A stretch of DNA of 32,500 nucleotides from Dictyostelium firmibasis (taxonomy: Eukaryota > Evosea > Eumycetozoa > Dictyosteliales > Dictyosteliaceae), in the NCBI GenBank assembly GCA_036169595.1, contig CM069765.1, positions 320,001-352,500 of the forward strand, given 5' to 3'. The translations under genes were made by a program, and so were the position numbers. The notes under the pieces are model-generated. The model saw nothing but the letters and a program-made list of their open reading frames with translations, did not search any database and was not told the DNA's origin. Shown piece after piece: positions 1-19,820 of this stretch (position 1 is its first letter; every line of letters begins with the position of its first letter).

Positions 1-3
1 AAT

Positions 4-4003
<4,000 letters not shown>

Positions 4004-4727
4004 TTTTACTTATTCCTCTGACTATTTTTAATTTTTTAATTTTCTTTTGTATTAAAAAAAAAAAAAAAAAAAAACTTTTCTTTTTTTGTGTAAAGTGACG
4101 TTGGAATTAAAAAAAAAAAAGAAAAAAAAAAAAACTGAAAATCTAAAAAAGATATTTATTGTCATTCGTAAAAAAAAAGAAAAAAAAAAAAAGAAAAAAA
4201 ATTATAGTTTTTGTGAATAAAAAAAAAAAAGAAAAAAAAATAAAAAAATAAGAAAAATCTTCGATCACAATGAATCTATATAAAATCTTTTGTAAATAGA
4301 AAGATTAAAGAAACACATGCGATTTCATTTTATATTATGAAAAAAATATTAAGAAAAAAAAAAAAAAATGATTTAATTTTGTGAAAATAAAAAAGAATAC
4401 AATTCTCTTTTATCTATTTATTTAAATAAAAAAAAAATAAAAAAATAAAATAAAAATAAAAAAACTCTATTCATTCCTCAAATTTGTACTGGATAACTTG
4501 ATATCTTGTAAAAACAAAAAAAATAAAAACATTGCTTTTTTTTTTGAGGAAAAAGATAAAAAAAATTGCAAATAATAATTTTTTTTGTTGAAAAAAAAAA
4601 AAAAAAAAAAAAAATTTAATGATAGGTAGAACAGATAACCGTACTGAGAGCTCTACGTTTATATTAAAATTGTTTATTCTAGTGTACATTTATTTCTATT
4701 TTGAAAGAGTGCGTGACTTGTTATTTG

Positions 4728-4759
<32 letters not shown>

Positions 4760-4763
4760 TGGA
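4004..4763. other. Intergenic spacer, RUN/RH gene 5' side and LIM gene 3' side
   Basis: About 760 bases of A- and T-runs with no supportable gene. The region next to 4003 is the 5' flank of the RUN/RH gene. A slightly less simple patch at 4255-4335 may be promoter sequence. The short open frames here consist of Lys or Phe runs. Confidence 0.7.
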
Positions 4764-5390
4764 TTATGATGATGCTGCAACTTCAACTTCATTTGAAATG
4801 ATTTCTTCTTTGTCTTCAGTGATACCACCATTTTTCTTCTTTTCGAATTCGTGTTGTGGCTATTAAAAAAAAAAAAAAATTTGTATTAATACACAATAAC
4901 TAAAAGTTGTTTATAAATATTAATTTCTAAACTACATACTTTGAGTTGACCAAATCCTTCAGAGTAATTACCTAAATATTTTGAAGAGTGAAAAAAAAAA
5001 AAAAAAGTAAAAATGGAATTAGTATTTTGAAATTATATGATGAAAAAGAGAGAAAAAAAAATAATGAGTGTACCTTTGCTAAAGAATAACTGTTTAAATA
5101 AGAATTAGATTTTTAAAAAAAAATAGAAAATTTATGTAGTTAGTATTTTGAAATTAATAGAATAAAAGGATAAAATAAGAAATTATACACACTTTTTTGA
5201 AGCAAACTTTGCAGAAAAGTGTACCACTATCTTTGCTTGCATATTTTCCTAAAGAAAGAATTGAATTACATTCAGTACATTTGAAGCATGATTTATGGTA
5301 AATCTTTTCATCAGCTGCTAATTTTTCTAATGGGTAAACGGTTTTGGTGCAAACAATGCATTTTTCAGTTGATCCGAACTTTTTTACCAT
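4764..5390 (-). CDS. Single LIM-domain protein
   Basis: Four exons: 5390-5193, 5089-5074, 4971-4940 and 4859-4764, giving 113 residues. Introns use GTGTGT, GTACAC and GTATGT donors. The second exon is only 16 bases but keeps the frame and supplies LFFSK. One LIM zinc finger spans residues 11-63 with C11, C14, H32, C35, C38, C41, C60 and C63. It is followed by GNYSEGFGQLK, the glycine-rich tail seen in CRP-type and Dictyostelium Lim proteins, and an acidic C-terminus ending VEVAASS. LIM proteins of this size usually work in actin-cytoskeleton assemblies, so that role is inferred. I cannot say which Dictyostelium lim gene it is. Confidence 0.88.
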
Positions 5391-5861
5391 TTTTTTAATT
5401 GTAATGATTTTTTATAAATATATTAATTAATTAGAATAAATACTTTTTTTTTTTTTTTTTTATAAAAAAATAATATCTGTATTGAAATAAAAAAAAAAAA
5501 AAATAAAAAAATAAAAATCTAGTGGGAAAAAAAATAAAAATAAAATAAAAATTCGGAAATTTTGTGGTGTTTTAAAAATAATGACCGATTTATATTATTT
5601 TTATAAAAATATACATATATATATAAGATAAAAAAAAAAAAAAGAAATAACTTATCAAGAATATGATGTGAAATCTATATCATGTGAATAATATTTTAGA
5701 TCACATGATAATTGAATACATACTCTAGACATTTTAAAGTTAATTTATTTTTTAAAAAAAAAAAAAGTGAGGAAAAGAGATTATAAAAAGAATTAAATAA
5801 AAATATACGTATTTAATAAATTTTTATAAATTATAATACAACAAAGACAATAGTATGAGTG

Positions 5862-5898
<37 letters not shown>

Positions 5899-6448
5899 TA
5901 TGCCTGATTCTCTCGCTGAAAAAAAAAAAAAAAAAAAAAAAAAAAATAAAAAAATAAAAAAAATTTTATGTTATTTTTGGGTTTTATCAAAATATCTCAA
6001 TCTACAATCATTCACGATCTCAGTAAAAAAAAAAAAAAAAAAAAAGAAAATTTTCTCAAAAAACCCACATTATCCCAACCCATATTATTTAAATATAAAA
6101 TATTATTATGAGCAGTTAAATTTTTTTTTTTTCATTTTTTTTTTGTCACCCAACTCTAACCACAAACAACACTAATTTTAGTTACATTTTATCATGAAAC
6201 AAAAAAATAATAAAAAAAAAAAAATGAAAAAAAAAAACAAAAAACAAAAAAAAAAAAAAATAAGAAAAAGTTAAAAATAAAACCACAAACACACAAAACG
6301 ATACACTAACACCACATATTGACATTTAAATATTTTAAATTACAACTTTTATTATCTGTTTAGTATCTCATCATATAAGTTACAATTTTTTTTTTTTTTT
6401 TCACCTAACAAATTACAAGCAATGATATAAATTGTGGTGTTTTGTAAC

Positions 6449-6489
<41 letters not shown>

Positions 6490-6814
6490 TAATTCATCTT
6501 ACCCATTATAATAACAAATTGGATATCTCGATCTCATTTTTTTATTTTTATCATAAAACAAGATACCCATATTGTTGGTAGTTTGTTTTTTTAATTTTTT
6601 ATTCATATGAAAAAAAATTTGAGCAACTACTTATTATCATTATTATATTAATATTAATATTATTATTTAATACTATTTTATAGTTTATTAATATTAATAT
6701 TATTATTATTATTACTCAATTATCCAATAAAAATTCTACATTTCTCTTTGTTTTTTTCTATTTTTTTTAAAATCATGATTTTTTTAAAAAAAAAAAAAAG
6801 AAAAATGATAGGTT
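5391..6814. other. Intergenic spacer upstream of the LIM gene
   Basis: About 1.4 kb of A/T runs. It holds a perfect 10-base inverted repeat at 5678-5710, the motif TGTGGTGTT at 5563-5571 and again at 6433-6441, and its inverse AACACCACA at 6308-6316. The open frame at 5855-6175 is mainly lysine from A-runs and is not a credible gene. ATT-rich inverted stretches lie near 6640-6715. Confidence 0.6.
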
Positions 6815-7445
6815 TGGTAGTGGTATTAAAATTTTCAATTGAAGGGACAAAATTATTCCAAGTTTATTAATATTATTGTTATTTTATATGAATAGTTTTA
6901 ATAGATGGGCCGACATATTTATAACAACACTATTCCATGGGTGAATGAAAGTATTACCTTTTCTTGTTAAAAAAAAGATATTTATAGTTATTCGATTATT
7001 GATGAAATTAATAAAATTTCTATAATAATTGATCTATTTGAACCAAATAAAATAGTCTCAACACAATCATTAATTTCAAATGATATAAAAATCGATTTAT
7101 TTTTACCATCCTTTTTTATTTTTTTTAATTTCAAAATTAATAATATAATAGGTCAATTACCTATTAATACATTGATTTATTCGGGTCATGAATATACATT
7201 AAAGAATTTGGAGTTTGCAAAAACATTAGAAAATATTTATGAGAATACGGATTTATATATTTTATAAATGTAAATAAAATCTTGAAAATTGAAAATTCAC
7301 TGTCCCCAACTTCAATAGGTCAAGAACGGTTAATCAATCCATTCATGAGGTGTCACTTATCATTAATCTATTATCATTACTTAAAATGAATATCCATATT
7401 CAAAAATCCACCTAATTCATTTGAAGTTTTATTAGAAAACTAAAA
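6815..7445 (+). pseudogene. Decayed glyoxalase II (hydroxyacylglutathione hydrolase) gene
   Basis: Fragments of a glyoxalase II C-terminal half can be read in shifting frames. At 6829-6867 there is KFSIEGTKLFQVY, like the family's RFFEGT...MY. At 7140-7260 there is IIGQLPINTLIYSGHEYT followed by LKNLEFAKTLENIYENT, matching the LP-T-YCGHEYT-N-FA block. At about 7265-7345 there is NKILKIENSLSPTSIGQERLINPFMR, matching the PSTL-EE--NPFMR block. Weak C-terminal similarity (SIFKNPPNSFEVL) runs to about 7440. Frame changes between blocks, stop codons and about 270 bases separating EGT from the GHEYT block argue for a dead copy. The N-terminal metal-binding THxHxDH half is absent. Family assignment rests on remembered motifs. 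Confidence 0.62.
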
Positions 7446-7628
7446 GATTATTTTTAGAAAAAAAAAAAAAAATGATAAACTCTCTTTTTTTTTTTTAGTT
7501 TTAATTTGACACTACCTTGTTTTATTTATCCCTTTTTTTATTTTTATTTTTTGATCATATCAACATAACGCTTGATTTATATTATTTGTTTTTTTTTTTT
7601 TTTTTAATTAAAAAAAAAAAAAAAAAAA

Positions 7629-7776
7629 TTATAATTTATTATTTTCAAATCTACCATGGTAAACTGCGGTTCCTTTTAATTCCATAAAAACAAATTGACA
7701 AATCTTTGTACCTGGAACTAATTCTAGTCTATTCTGTATTTTTTTTTTCAAAAAATAAAAAAGGTTAACCAACAAT

Positions 7777-7821
<45 letters not shown>

Positions 7822-8381
7822 CAACAAAAGAAAATGTAAAACATACACTTGAAGCATTAAAAATTTCTAAAACCTGTCTATTTTTAATACCAGGGTTCAT
7901 AAAACCTGCTGAAATGTGAACGAATAAACCCATACGAGCAAATCTACTTCTACCTTCTAAAAGACCACAAAGTTTTGGTGATAATTCAATGGTTTCTTCA
8001 GTGATACCTAAACACATATGTCCTGGCTCTAAAATAAATCTTTCACCCTCTTTTAATAAGGAAAAATCTGAAAAATCTTGATAATTGATTGACTCTGAAA
8101 CTATAATAGTATCATTATTATCTCTCTTTTTAAACACTCTAAATTCATTACTTAATGTTAAATCAATTGATGCTGCTCCAATTGATTTCTCTTCGTATCC
8201 TGGTGTAATTTTAATCTCACTATTATTTTAATTTTTAACTATTATTATTATTTTATTTTATTTTTATTTTTTTTTTATTTTTTTTTTTTTATTTTTTTTT
8301 TTTTGATTTTAAATTTATTAAATAAGACACATACCCTGATGCTAATGATTTAAGAATTTCGTCTCTTGATAATACACTCAT
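7629..8381 (-). CDS. dCTP deaminase family protein
   Basis: Three exons: 8381-8335, 8219-7847 and 7733-7629, giving 174 residues. Introns have GTATGT donors; the second contains a T-run of about 40. The start MSVLSRDEILKSL matches the family's N-terminus (L-S-x-x-D-I). The core reads GRSRFARMGLFVHISAGFMNPG followed by QVLEIFN, and the last exon gives PGTKICQFVF. Remembered E. coli Dcd catalytic residues S111, R115, A124 and E138 correspond to S107, R111, A120 and E134 with the same spacing. The family converts dCTP to dUTP, and some members also act as dUTPases; which applies here cannot be read from sequence. No targeting signal is evident. The family is mainly prokaryotic, so this is an unusual eukaryotic gene. 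It is divergently arranged with the AlkB gene. Confidence 0.88.
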
Positions 8382-8472
8382 TATTTATAATTGATTTCTT
8401 CTATTTCTTTTCTATTTCTTTTCTTTTCTTTTTTTTTTTATTCTTAATTGTTTTGTATGTTTTTAATGATTG

Positions 8473-8511
<39 letters not shown>

Positions 8512-8935
8512 AAATTAAAAATTTTTTTTATTTTTTTCTATTTTTTTTTTATTTAATTTCAATTTAATTTTTTTTTTTTATTCAAAAACCATCAAATTTC
8601 ATTTTTTTATTTTTTTATTTTATTTTATTTTTAATTTTTTTATTTTTTTTTTTTTATTTTTTTTTTTTTTGAGATAATAATTAAAAAAGCACATAGAATA
8701 AATATCAATTATTTTTGTAAAGTTCATATTTTTTTTTATTTTTTTTATTTTATTTACTTTTATTGCACATAAATAGAAGAAAAAAAAAAAAAATATGAAC
8801 AAATAAAAAAAAAAAAAAAAAAAACACTGATAATTCGTGCATGTTTAGCTTTAAATCTCGTTTTTTTCGCAATTTTTTTTTTTTTTTAATCCATATATAT
8901 TTTCCTAGTATTCGGCTTTGTTCTTGTTTTTTTCA

Positions 8936-8982
<47 letters not shown>

Positions 8983-9043
8983 ATAAAATTTATTTTAATT
9001 TATTTTTTTTAAAATTGTATTAAAATATTATTCATTCTTTTAA
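8382..9043. promoter_or_regulatory. Divergent promoter region, dCTP deaminase and AlkB genes
   Basis: About 660 bases between two divergent start codons, so it must hold both promoters. It is mostly T- and A-runs. At 8860-8885 and 8925-8960 the phrase GTTTTTTTC(G/A)CAATTT is repeated, each copy followed by a long T-run, which may be a shared element or simple duplication. No defined factor site was recognised. Confidence 0.5.
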
Positions 9044-9735
9044 ATGGAAAATCATTTTAAAAAAAGCGAGCCAATTAAAATCGAAGGATTAACTATTATC
9101 GAGAATGCTATTGATAAAAAAATGCATGATAAACTTTGGAAAGAGGTTATTAAGGAGGAATGGTTAACAGATTTATCAAGAAGAACTCAACATTATGGAT
9201 ATAAATATAATTATAAATCTAGAAAATTAAAAGATGAAGATATAGCACCACCATTACCACAATGGGCAGTTGATTTATGTAGTCATCTAATGAACCAAGG
9301 TTTAATTAATGATTTACCACAACAATTAATAGTTAATGAATATAAAGATAATCAAGGTATAAGTGCTCATATTGATTCTAAAATATTTGATAATACTATA
9401 TTCAGTATTTCATTAGGTTCGGCATGTAGAATGATTTTTAAAAAATCAATTCACAACCCCAACCAAAAATCAATTGAAAAACCTGAAATCTTAAAAATTG
9501 AAAAACAATTATTACCATGTACATTTTTGTTAATAAAAGATGAGGCAAGGTATAATTGGACTCATGAAATTCCAAAATTAAAAAAAGGTCAACATCGTAT
9601 AAGTTTAACTTTTAGGTTTGTTTCAAAACCATCTTCACCTCATCCATCAAAGAGAATTAAAATTGATAAGAGTTCTACCACTTCCTCTGAAATTAAAGAT
9701 GAAGATGAAGATGAAAAAACAACTACAACAACTGC

Positions 9736-9767
<32 letters not shown>

Positions 9768-9784
9768 AAACCAATACCATATGA
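9044..9784 (+). CDS. AlkB-family 2-oxoglutarate/Fe(II) dioxygenase, ALKBH8-like
   Basis: A single exon of 246 residues starting in an A/T-rich context (TTTTAAATGG). The catalytic fold covers residues about 12-193. Iron ligands are H109 and D111 (SAHIDS) and H174 (NWTHEI). 2-oxoglutarate contacts are N98 and Y100 (NEY), R185 and R191 (HRISLTFR). RRTQHYGYKY (46-55) and PPLPQW are typical of ALKBH8-type AlkB domains, which in animals hydroxylate a tRNA wobble uridine. This protein lacks the RRM and methyltransferase domains of animal ALKBH8, so either a separate partner supplies methylation or the substrate differs. The C-terminus has a basic SKRIKID stretch, possibly a nuclear signal, and a threonine run. 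Confidence 0.88.
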
Positions 9785-10348
9785 TTTTTTCTTCCTATTA
9801 AAGTATAAATAAAATTTATATCAAAATTCTAAATTCAAACTCTTCAATCAACTATCACTTCACCAATAACAAAAAAAAATAATAAAAATAAGAAAATATT
9901 TTTAGAAATCAAAATAAAATAGAGAAAATTGGTGGAGATTTTGATTACATCATTAAAAAAAAAAAAAATTTCTTCAAAATGCCAATCGCATCAAAATTTT
10001 CCTTTTTTTTTCAAAAGATTTTTAAAAAATTAATTTTTTTTATTTTTATTTTTATTTTTTTTATTTTTATTTTTTTTATATTTTTTTTTTTTTTAAATTT
10101 TTTTTTTTTGAAAATTCATTCTTTTTTTTTTTTTTTTGTGTAATGATAATTACAATAATAAACAAAGTTTGAAATAAATAATATAATATTATATATTAAT
10201 AATTATTTATTTTTTAGTTTAAAAAAACTTTAAATCATTTATTACATAAAAACGCAAAACAGATATTTATTATAAACAAAAAATAAAAAAAATCTTTTTT
10301 TTTTTTTTTTTTTTTCGAAAAAAGTATAAAATTATAGTTGAGAATAAA
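9785..10348. other. Intergenic spacer, AlkB 3' end and squalene epoxidase promoter
   Basis: About 560 bases of A/T runs. AATAAA at 9807-9812 just after the AlkB stop is a likely polyadenylation signal. The rest is the 5' flank of the squalene epoxidase gene. No gene was recognised. Confidence 0.6.
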
Positions 10349-10941
10349 ATGGAAGATATTCAATTTGAAAATGAAGTAGACAATAAAGTATTTGATATTA
10401 TTGTTGTTGGTGCAGGTGTTGCAGGTAGTGCATTTGCATACTCATTAGGAAAAGCTGGTAAAAGAGTATTATGTATTGAACGTGATCTCTCTGAACCAGA
10501 TAGAATCGTTGGCGAATTAATGCAACCTGGTGGTGTTAAAGCATTACGTGAATTAGGAATGGAGGGTAATTATTATTTTTTAATTTCCAAAAAATATTTC
10601 CCACCCATCTCTAACACAAAATTTTTTTTTTTTTTTTACTAAAAACAAAAACAAAAACAAAAACAAAAACAAAAACAAAAACAAAAACAAAAACAAAAAC
10701 AAAAACAAAAACAAAACAAAAAATTAAAATTCTCAACAACTACATTTTAAAAAAAAATAGATTGTTTAGATGGAATTGATTCATCATTAGTATTTGGTTA
10801 TGGTATATTTAAACAAGGTAAAGGTACAAAATTATCATATCCAAAAGACTCAAATGGTGCAATTATAAATGGTTTTAGTTTCCATCATGGTCGTTTTATT
10901 CAAAAATTAAGATTAAAAGCATCTTCATGTGAAAAGTAAGT

Positions 10942-11039
<98 letters not shown>

Positions 11040-12399
11040 AATCATCATCATCATCATCATCATAATCATCATCATCATAATCATCATCATCATCATCATC
11101 ATCTTGCCAAATGATTACCTTGGATTTATTCTAATCTCTATCTTTATATTTGTACAGCGTTTTTATGGTGGAAGGTACAGTTAGTTCATTGATTGAAGAG
11201 GATGGTATTATAAAAGGTGTAACATATATAGAAAGTAAAAAGAAAGATACTAGTAACAATGAAAATAAAGAAAATAGTGATGAAAACAATAGTAGCAACA
11301 ATAATAATAATACAACAGGTACCAATAAAGATATAATTAATGAAGTTAGAGCACCATTAACAGTAGTTTGTGATGGTTGTTTCTCAAATTTAAGAAAGGC
11401 GTTGGTACCAGAAAACCAACCACTTTTAACATCAACTTTTGTTGGTCTCATCATTAAAGGTGTACAATTACCATTCCAATGTCATGGTCATGTATTTTTA
11501 GTAGATCCTGCTCCAATTTTAATGTATAGAGTAAGTTGTTTTTCATTTTCATTTTCATTTTCATTTTCATTTTCATTTTCATTTTCATTTTCATTTTCAT
11601 TTTTTATAAAAAAAATATTTTATAATCTAATTAATTATATGTGTATTTTAAATAGATTGGATCAGATGAAATTCGTGTTTTAGTTGATATACCATTTAAA
11701 TGCCCACCAAATTCTGAATTGAAAGAATATTTAGAAACTGTTACAGCACCACAATTACCAGAATCATTGAGAGAATCATTTTTATATGCATTAAGAAACT
11801 CTCCATTGAAAAAAATGCCAAACTCACGTTTACCACCAAATCCAACACCAAAACCAGGTGTTTTGATGATTGGTGACTCTTGGAATATGAGACATCCTTT
11901 AACTGGCTCTGGTATGACAGTTTGTTTATCTGATTGCGTAATCTTGTCCAAGTTGATCACTCAAAGTCAACCATCGATTAATTTCACCGATAGAGTTTCA
12001 ATGGAGAAGTTATTACAAAAATTCACCACCCAAAGAAAACCATTGGCTTCAACTTTGAATGTTTTGGCCGGTGCACTCTACAAGGTATTCTCAGCATCGA
12101 ATGAACATCTTAGAAAGGCTTGTTTGGGTTATTTAAGTTTAGGTGGTGAATTCTCTGCTGGTCCAGTAGCTTTGTTATCTGGTCTAAAACCAAAACCACA
12201 TATTTTGGCAATGCATTTCTTTGCTGTCGCTTTCTATGGTGTCATCAAAAATATTTTCCCTTTCCCAACACCTGCTCGTATTCGTCGTTGTTTCCAAATC
12301 TTATGTGCAGCTTCCGATATTGTTGTTCCATTACTTCGTTCTGAAGGAGTTTTAAAATATATACAAAATATTTGTATCATTTTAAGATTAACAAAATAA
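10349..12399 (+). CDS. sqle: Squalene epoxidase (squalene monooxygenase)
   Basis: Four exons: 10349-10565, 10761-10935, 11158-11530 and 11656-12399, giving 502 residues. The enzyme makes 2,3-oxidosqualene from squalene with FAD, O2 and an NADPH reductase, committing carbon to sterol synthesis at the ER. Residues 16-45 form the FAD-binding fold, with GAGVAG glycines G21, G23 and G26 and acidic E45. The conserved GELMQPGG and GLEDC-like (GMEDCLDGID) segments follow; the latter spans the first junction. VVCDGCFSNLRK is the DG motif, and GDSWNMRHPLTGSGMTV is the second FAD motif. The C-terminal part (FFAVAFYGVIK onward) is hydrophobic, as in membrane-anchored homologues. The length resembles yeast Erg1; an N-terminal membrane extension like the human one is lacking. 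A short Ser/Asn-rich insert lies before the DG motif. Confidence 0.95.
10641..10716 (+). repeat. (AAAAAC)n microsatellite in squalene epoxidase intron 1
   Basis: About twelve copies of AAAAAC fill the middle of the 195-base first intron, upstream of the AAAAAAATAG acceptor. Confidence 0.93.
10942..11103 (+). repeat. (ATC)n microsatellite in squalene epoxidase intron 2
   Basis: About 54 trinucleotide units, interrupted only by three ATA units near the 3' end, starting a few bases after the GTAAGT donor at 10936. The His and Met runs read from it on either strand are artefacts. Confidence 0.95.
11538..11602 (+). repeat. (TTTTCA)n microsatellite in squalene epoxidase intron 3
   Basis: About ten copies of a hexamer beginning just after the GTAAGT donor at 11531. 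It can be read as Ser-Phe repeats in frame with exon 3, but the splice signals and protein family show it is intronic. Confidence 0.93.
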
Positions 12400-12946
12400 A
12401 TTTAAGAAAATAAAAAAAAAAAAAATATATTTATTTGGTAAAATATAAAAAAAAAAAAATCATTCACATTTTAAATCCTCACATTTTTTTCTTTTCTTAT
12501 CGATATTTATTCTTAGAAAACATATACACCAAAAAATAGCAACGTCGATTAGTTTTTAAAAAAATTCAAAGAATTAATTTCTCTTTTACTTTGCTTCTCA
12601 TTTTTTTTATTTTTTTATTTTTTTATTTTTTATTTTTTTTTTTTGAAAATTTTAAAATTTTGAAATTGGGTATTTAAAAAAAAAAAAAAAAAAAAAGTCA
12701 GAAAACATAGTTATAACTCGATTAATTAATTTTATAAATAAACAATTTATTTTTAACCTTTTTATTTTTATTTTATTTTATTTATATTTTTTTTTTTTTT
12801 GTTTTTTTTTTTTTTTTAAAAAAAACCCACACTATCCAAAAAAAGTTATTAATAACAAAAACACCACTACACCATCCCACTTAAATTTACTTTCATATAA
12901 ACATTTATATATATATATATATATATACTATTTATAAAAATAAAAA
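12400..12946. other. Intergenic spacer, squalene epoxidase 3' end and ykt6 promoter
   Basis: About 550 bases. AAAATAAA sequences follow the squalene epoxidase stop. An alternating TA run at 12905-12928, about 20 bases before the ykt6 start, may serve as TATA-like core promoter or leader. No gene was recognised. Confidence 0.6.
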
Positions 12947-13665
12947 ATGAAGTTAGTTGCTATGGTATTGGCAAAGAGAAAAGGTGATTTAATTGAAATT
13001 GCCTGTGATTTATCACAATTTGGTTTCTTTGAAAAAGGAACGTAGGTATCAGCCTACATAATATAAATATATAATAGTATTTATATTCACATTTATATTA
13101 AACATTTTTATTTATAGTGTTAAAGAAGTAATTATAGCTGCAAGTAAAATTTTTATAAATAAATTTGATCCAAATACAAGACATTCAGTACCATATGAAG
13201 ATTATATATGTTTTATAGATGTCAGAAATGAATTTGGGTAAGTTTATTAATTATTATGGTAACAATATAAAATAATTATATTAATAAATTATAATTTTAT
13301 TTATTTATAAAAAAAGAGGTGTTGTATTTACAGATAAAGAATATCCAGAAAGAGTGGCAGCAAAATTATTATCAGAAATGATGAATGGTTATACAAAGAA
13401 AACACAAGGTATTATTGGTGCACCATATCCTGAGTTACAAGGTATATTTAAAAACTCTGATCCAAAAGCAAATGATAAAATTTTAGAGGTTCAAAATCAA
13501 GTAAATGAAGTAACATCAGTAATGCATAAAAATATAGATGTTGCACTAGGCAACACTGAGAAAATGGAAAATTTATTAGAAACATCAGATGATTTAAGTG
13601 CAAGAAGTAAATTATTTTTAAAACAAGCTAAAAAAGCAAATAGAAGATGTTGTATTATTCAATAA
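12947..13665 (+). CDS. ykt6: SNARE protein Ykt6
   Basis: Three exons: 12947-13041, 13118-13237 and 13317-13665, giving 187 residues. The N-terminal longin domain (about 1-125) starts MKLVAMVLAKRKGD and contains YEDYICFIDVRNEFGGVVFTDKEYP. The SNARE motif spans about 130-182. The C-terminus is CCIIQ, the family's double-cysteine lipid anchor: C184 would be prenylated and C183 palmitoylated. Ykt6 mediates membrane fusion at Golgi, endosome, vacuole and autophagosome and cycles between cytosol and membrane. In human and yeast Ykt6 the ionic zero-layer arginine lies in LLERGEKL or VLQRGEKL; here the matching stretch is ALGNTEKM, placing Asn151 (codon AAC, 13552-13554) at that position. The last junction was chosen because only the acceptor at 13315-13316 keeps the frame. 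Confidence 0.93.
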
Positions 13666-13988
13666 TTTTTATAAAGAAAAAAAATACAAAAATAAAAAAT
13701 AGAAATAAAAAGGTAGTGTACTTTTTTGTGTTTAAATTAATGTTATGTACAAGTTGCGGCAATTTTTATTAAGTTTTTTTTTTTATAGATATATTCTTAT
13801 AATTTTTGGTTGAATAGAATCTATTATTACTATTTCTATATGTTGTTTTAATCTATTTTAAAATAGGGTTAAATTCGCTCAAAAGTAAAAAAATCTTGAA
13901 GTTTCTAAAATGAGTTTTTTTATATAAGAATTATATAAAATTGGTATATTGGTACAAAATTGTTTGTTGTGTATTTTTTTTGTTTTGT
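13666..13988. other. Convergent 3' spacer between ykt6 and the LisH gene
   Basis: About 320 bases holding the 3' ends of two converging genes. AATAAAAA-type sequences occur soon after the ykt6 stop. It is less homopolymeric than other spacers here. No gene was recognised. Confidence 0.6.

Positions 13989-19820
<5,832 letters not shown>

Noticed and set aside
5855-6175. 106-codon plus-strand open frame starting MSEKKKK
   Set aside because: It is almost entirely lysine and phenylalanine from A- and T-runs with no conserved segment; such frames are expected in this spacer DNA.
10929-11114. Poly-His and poly-Met frames
   Set aside because: Shadows of the (ATC)n array in squalene epoxidase intron 2.
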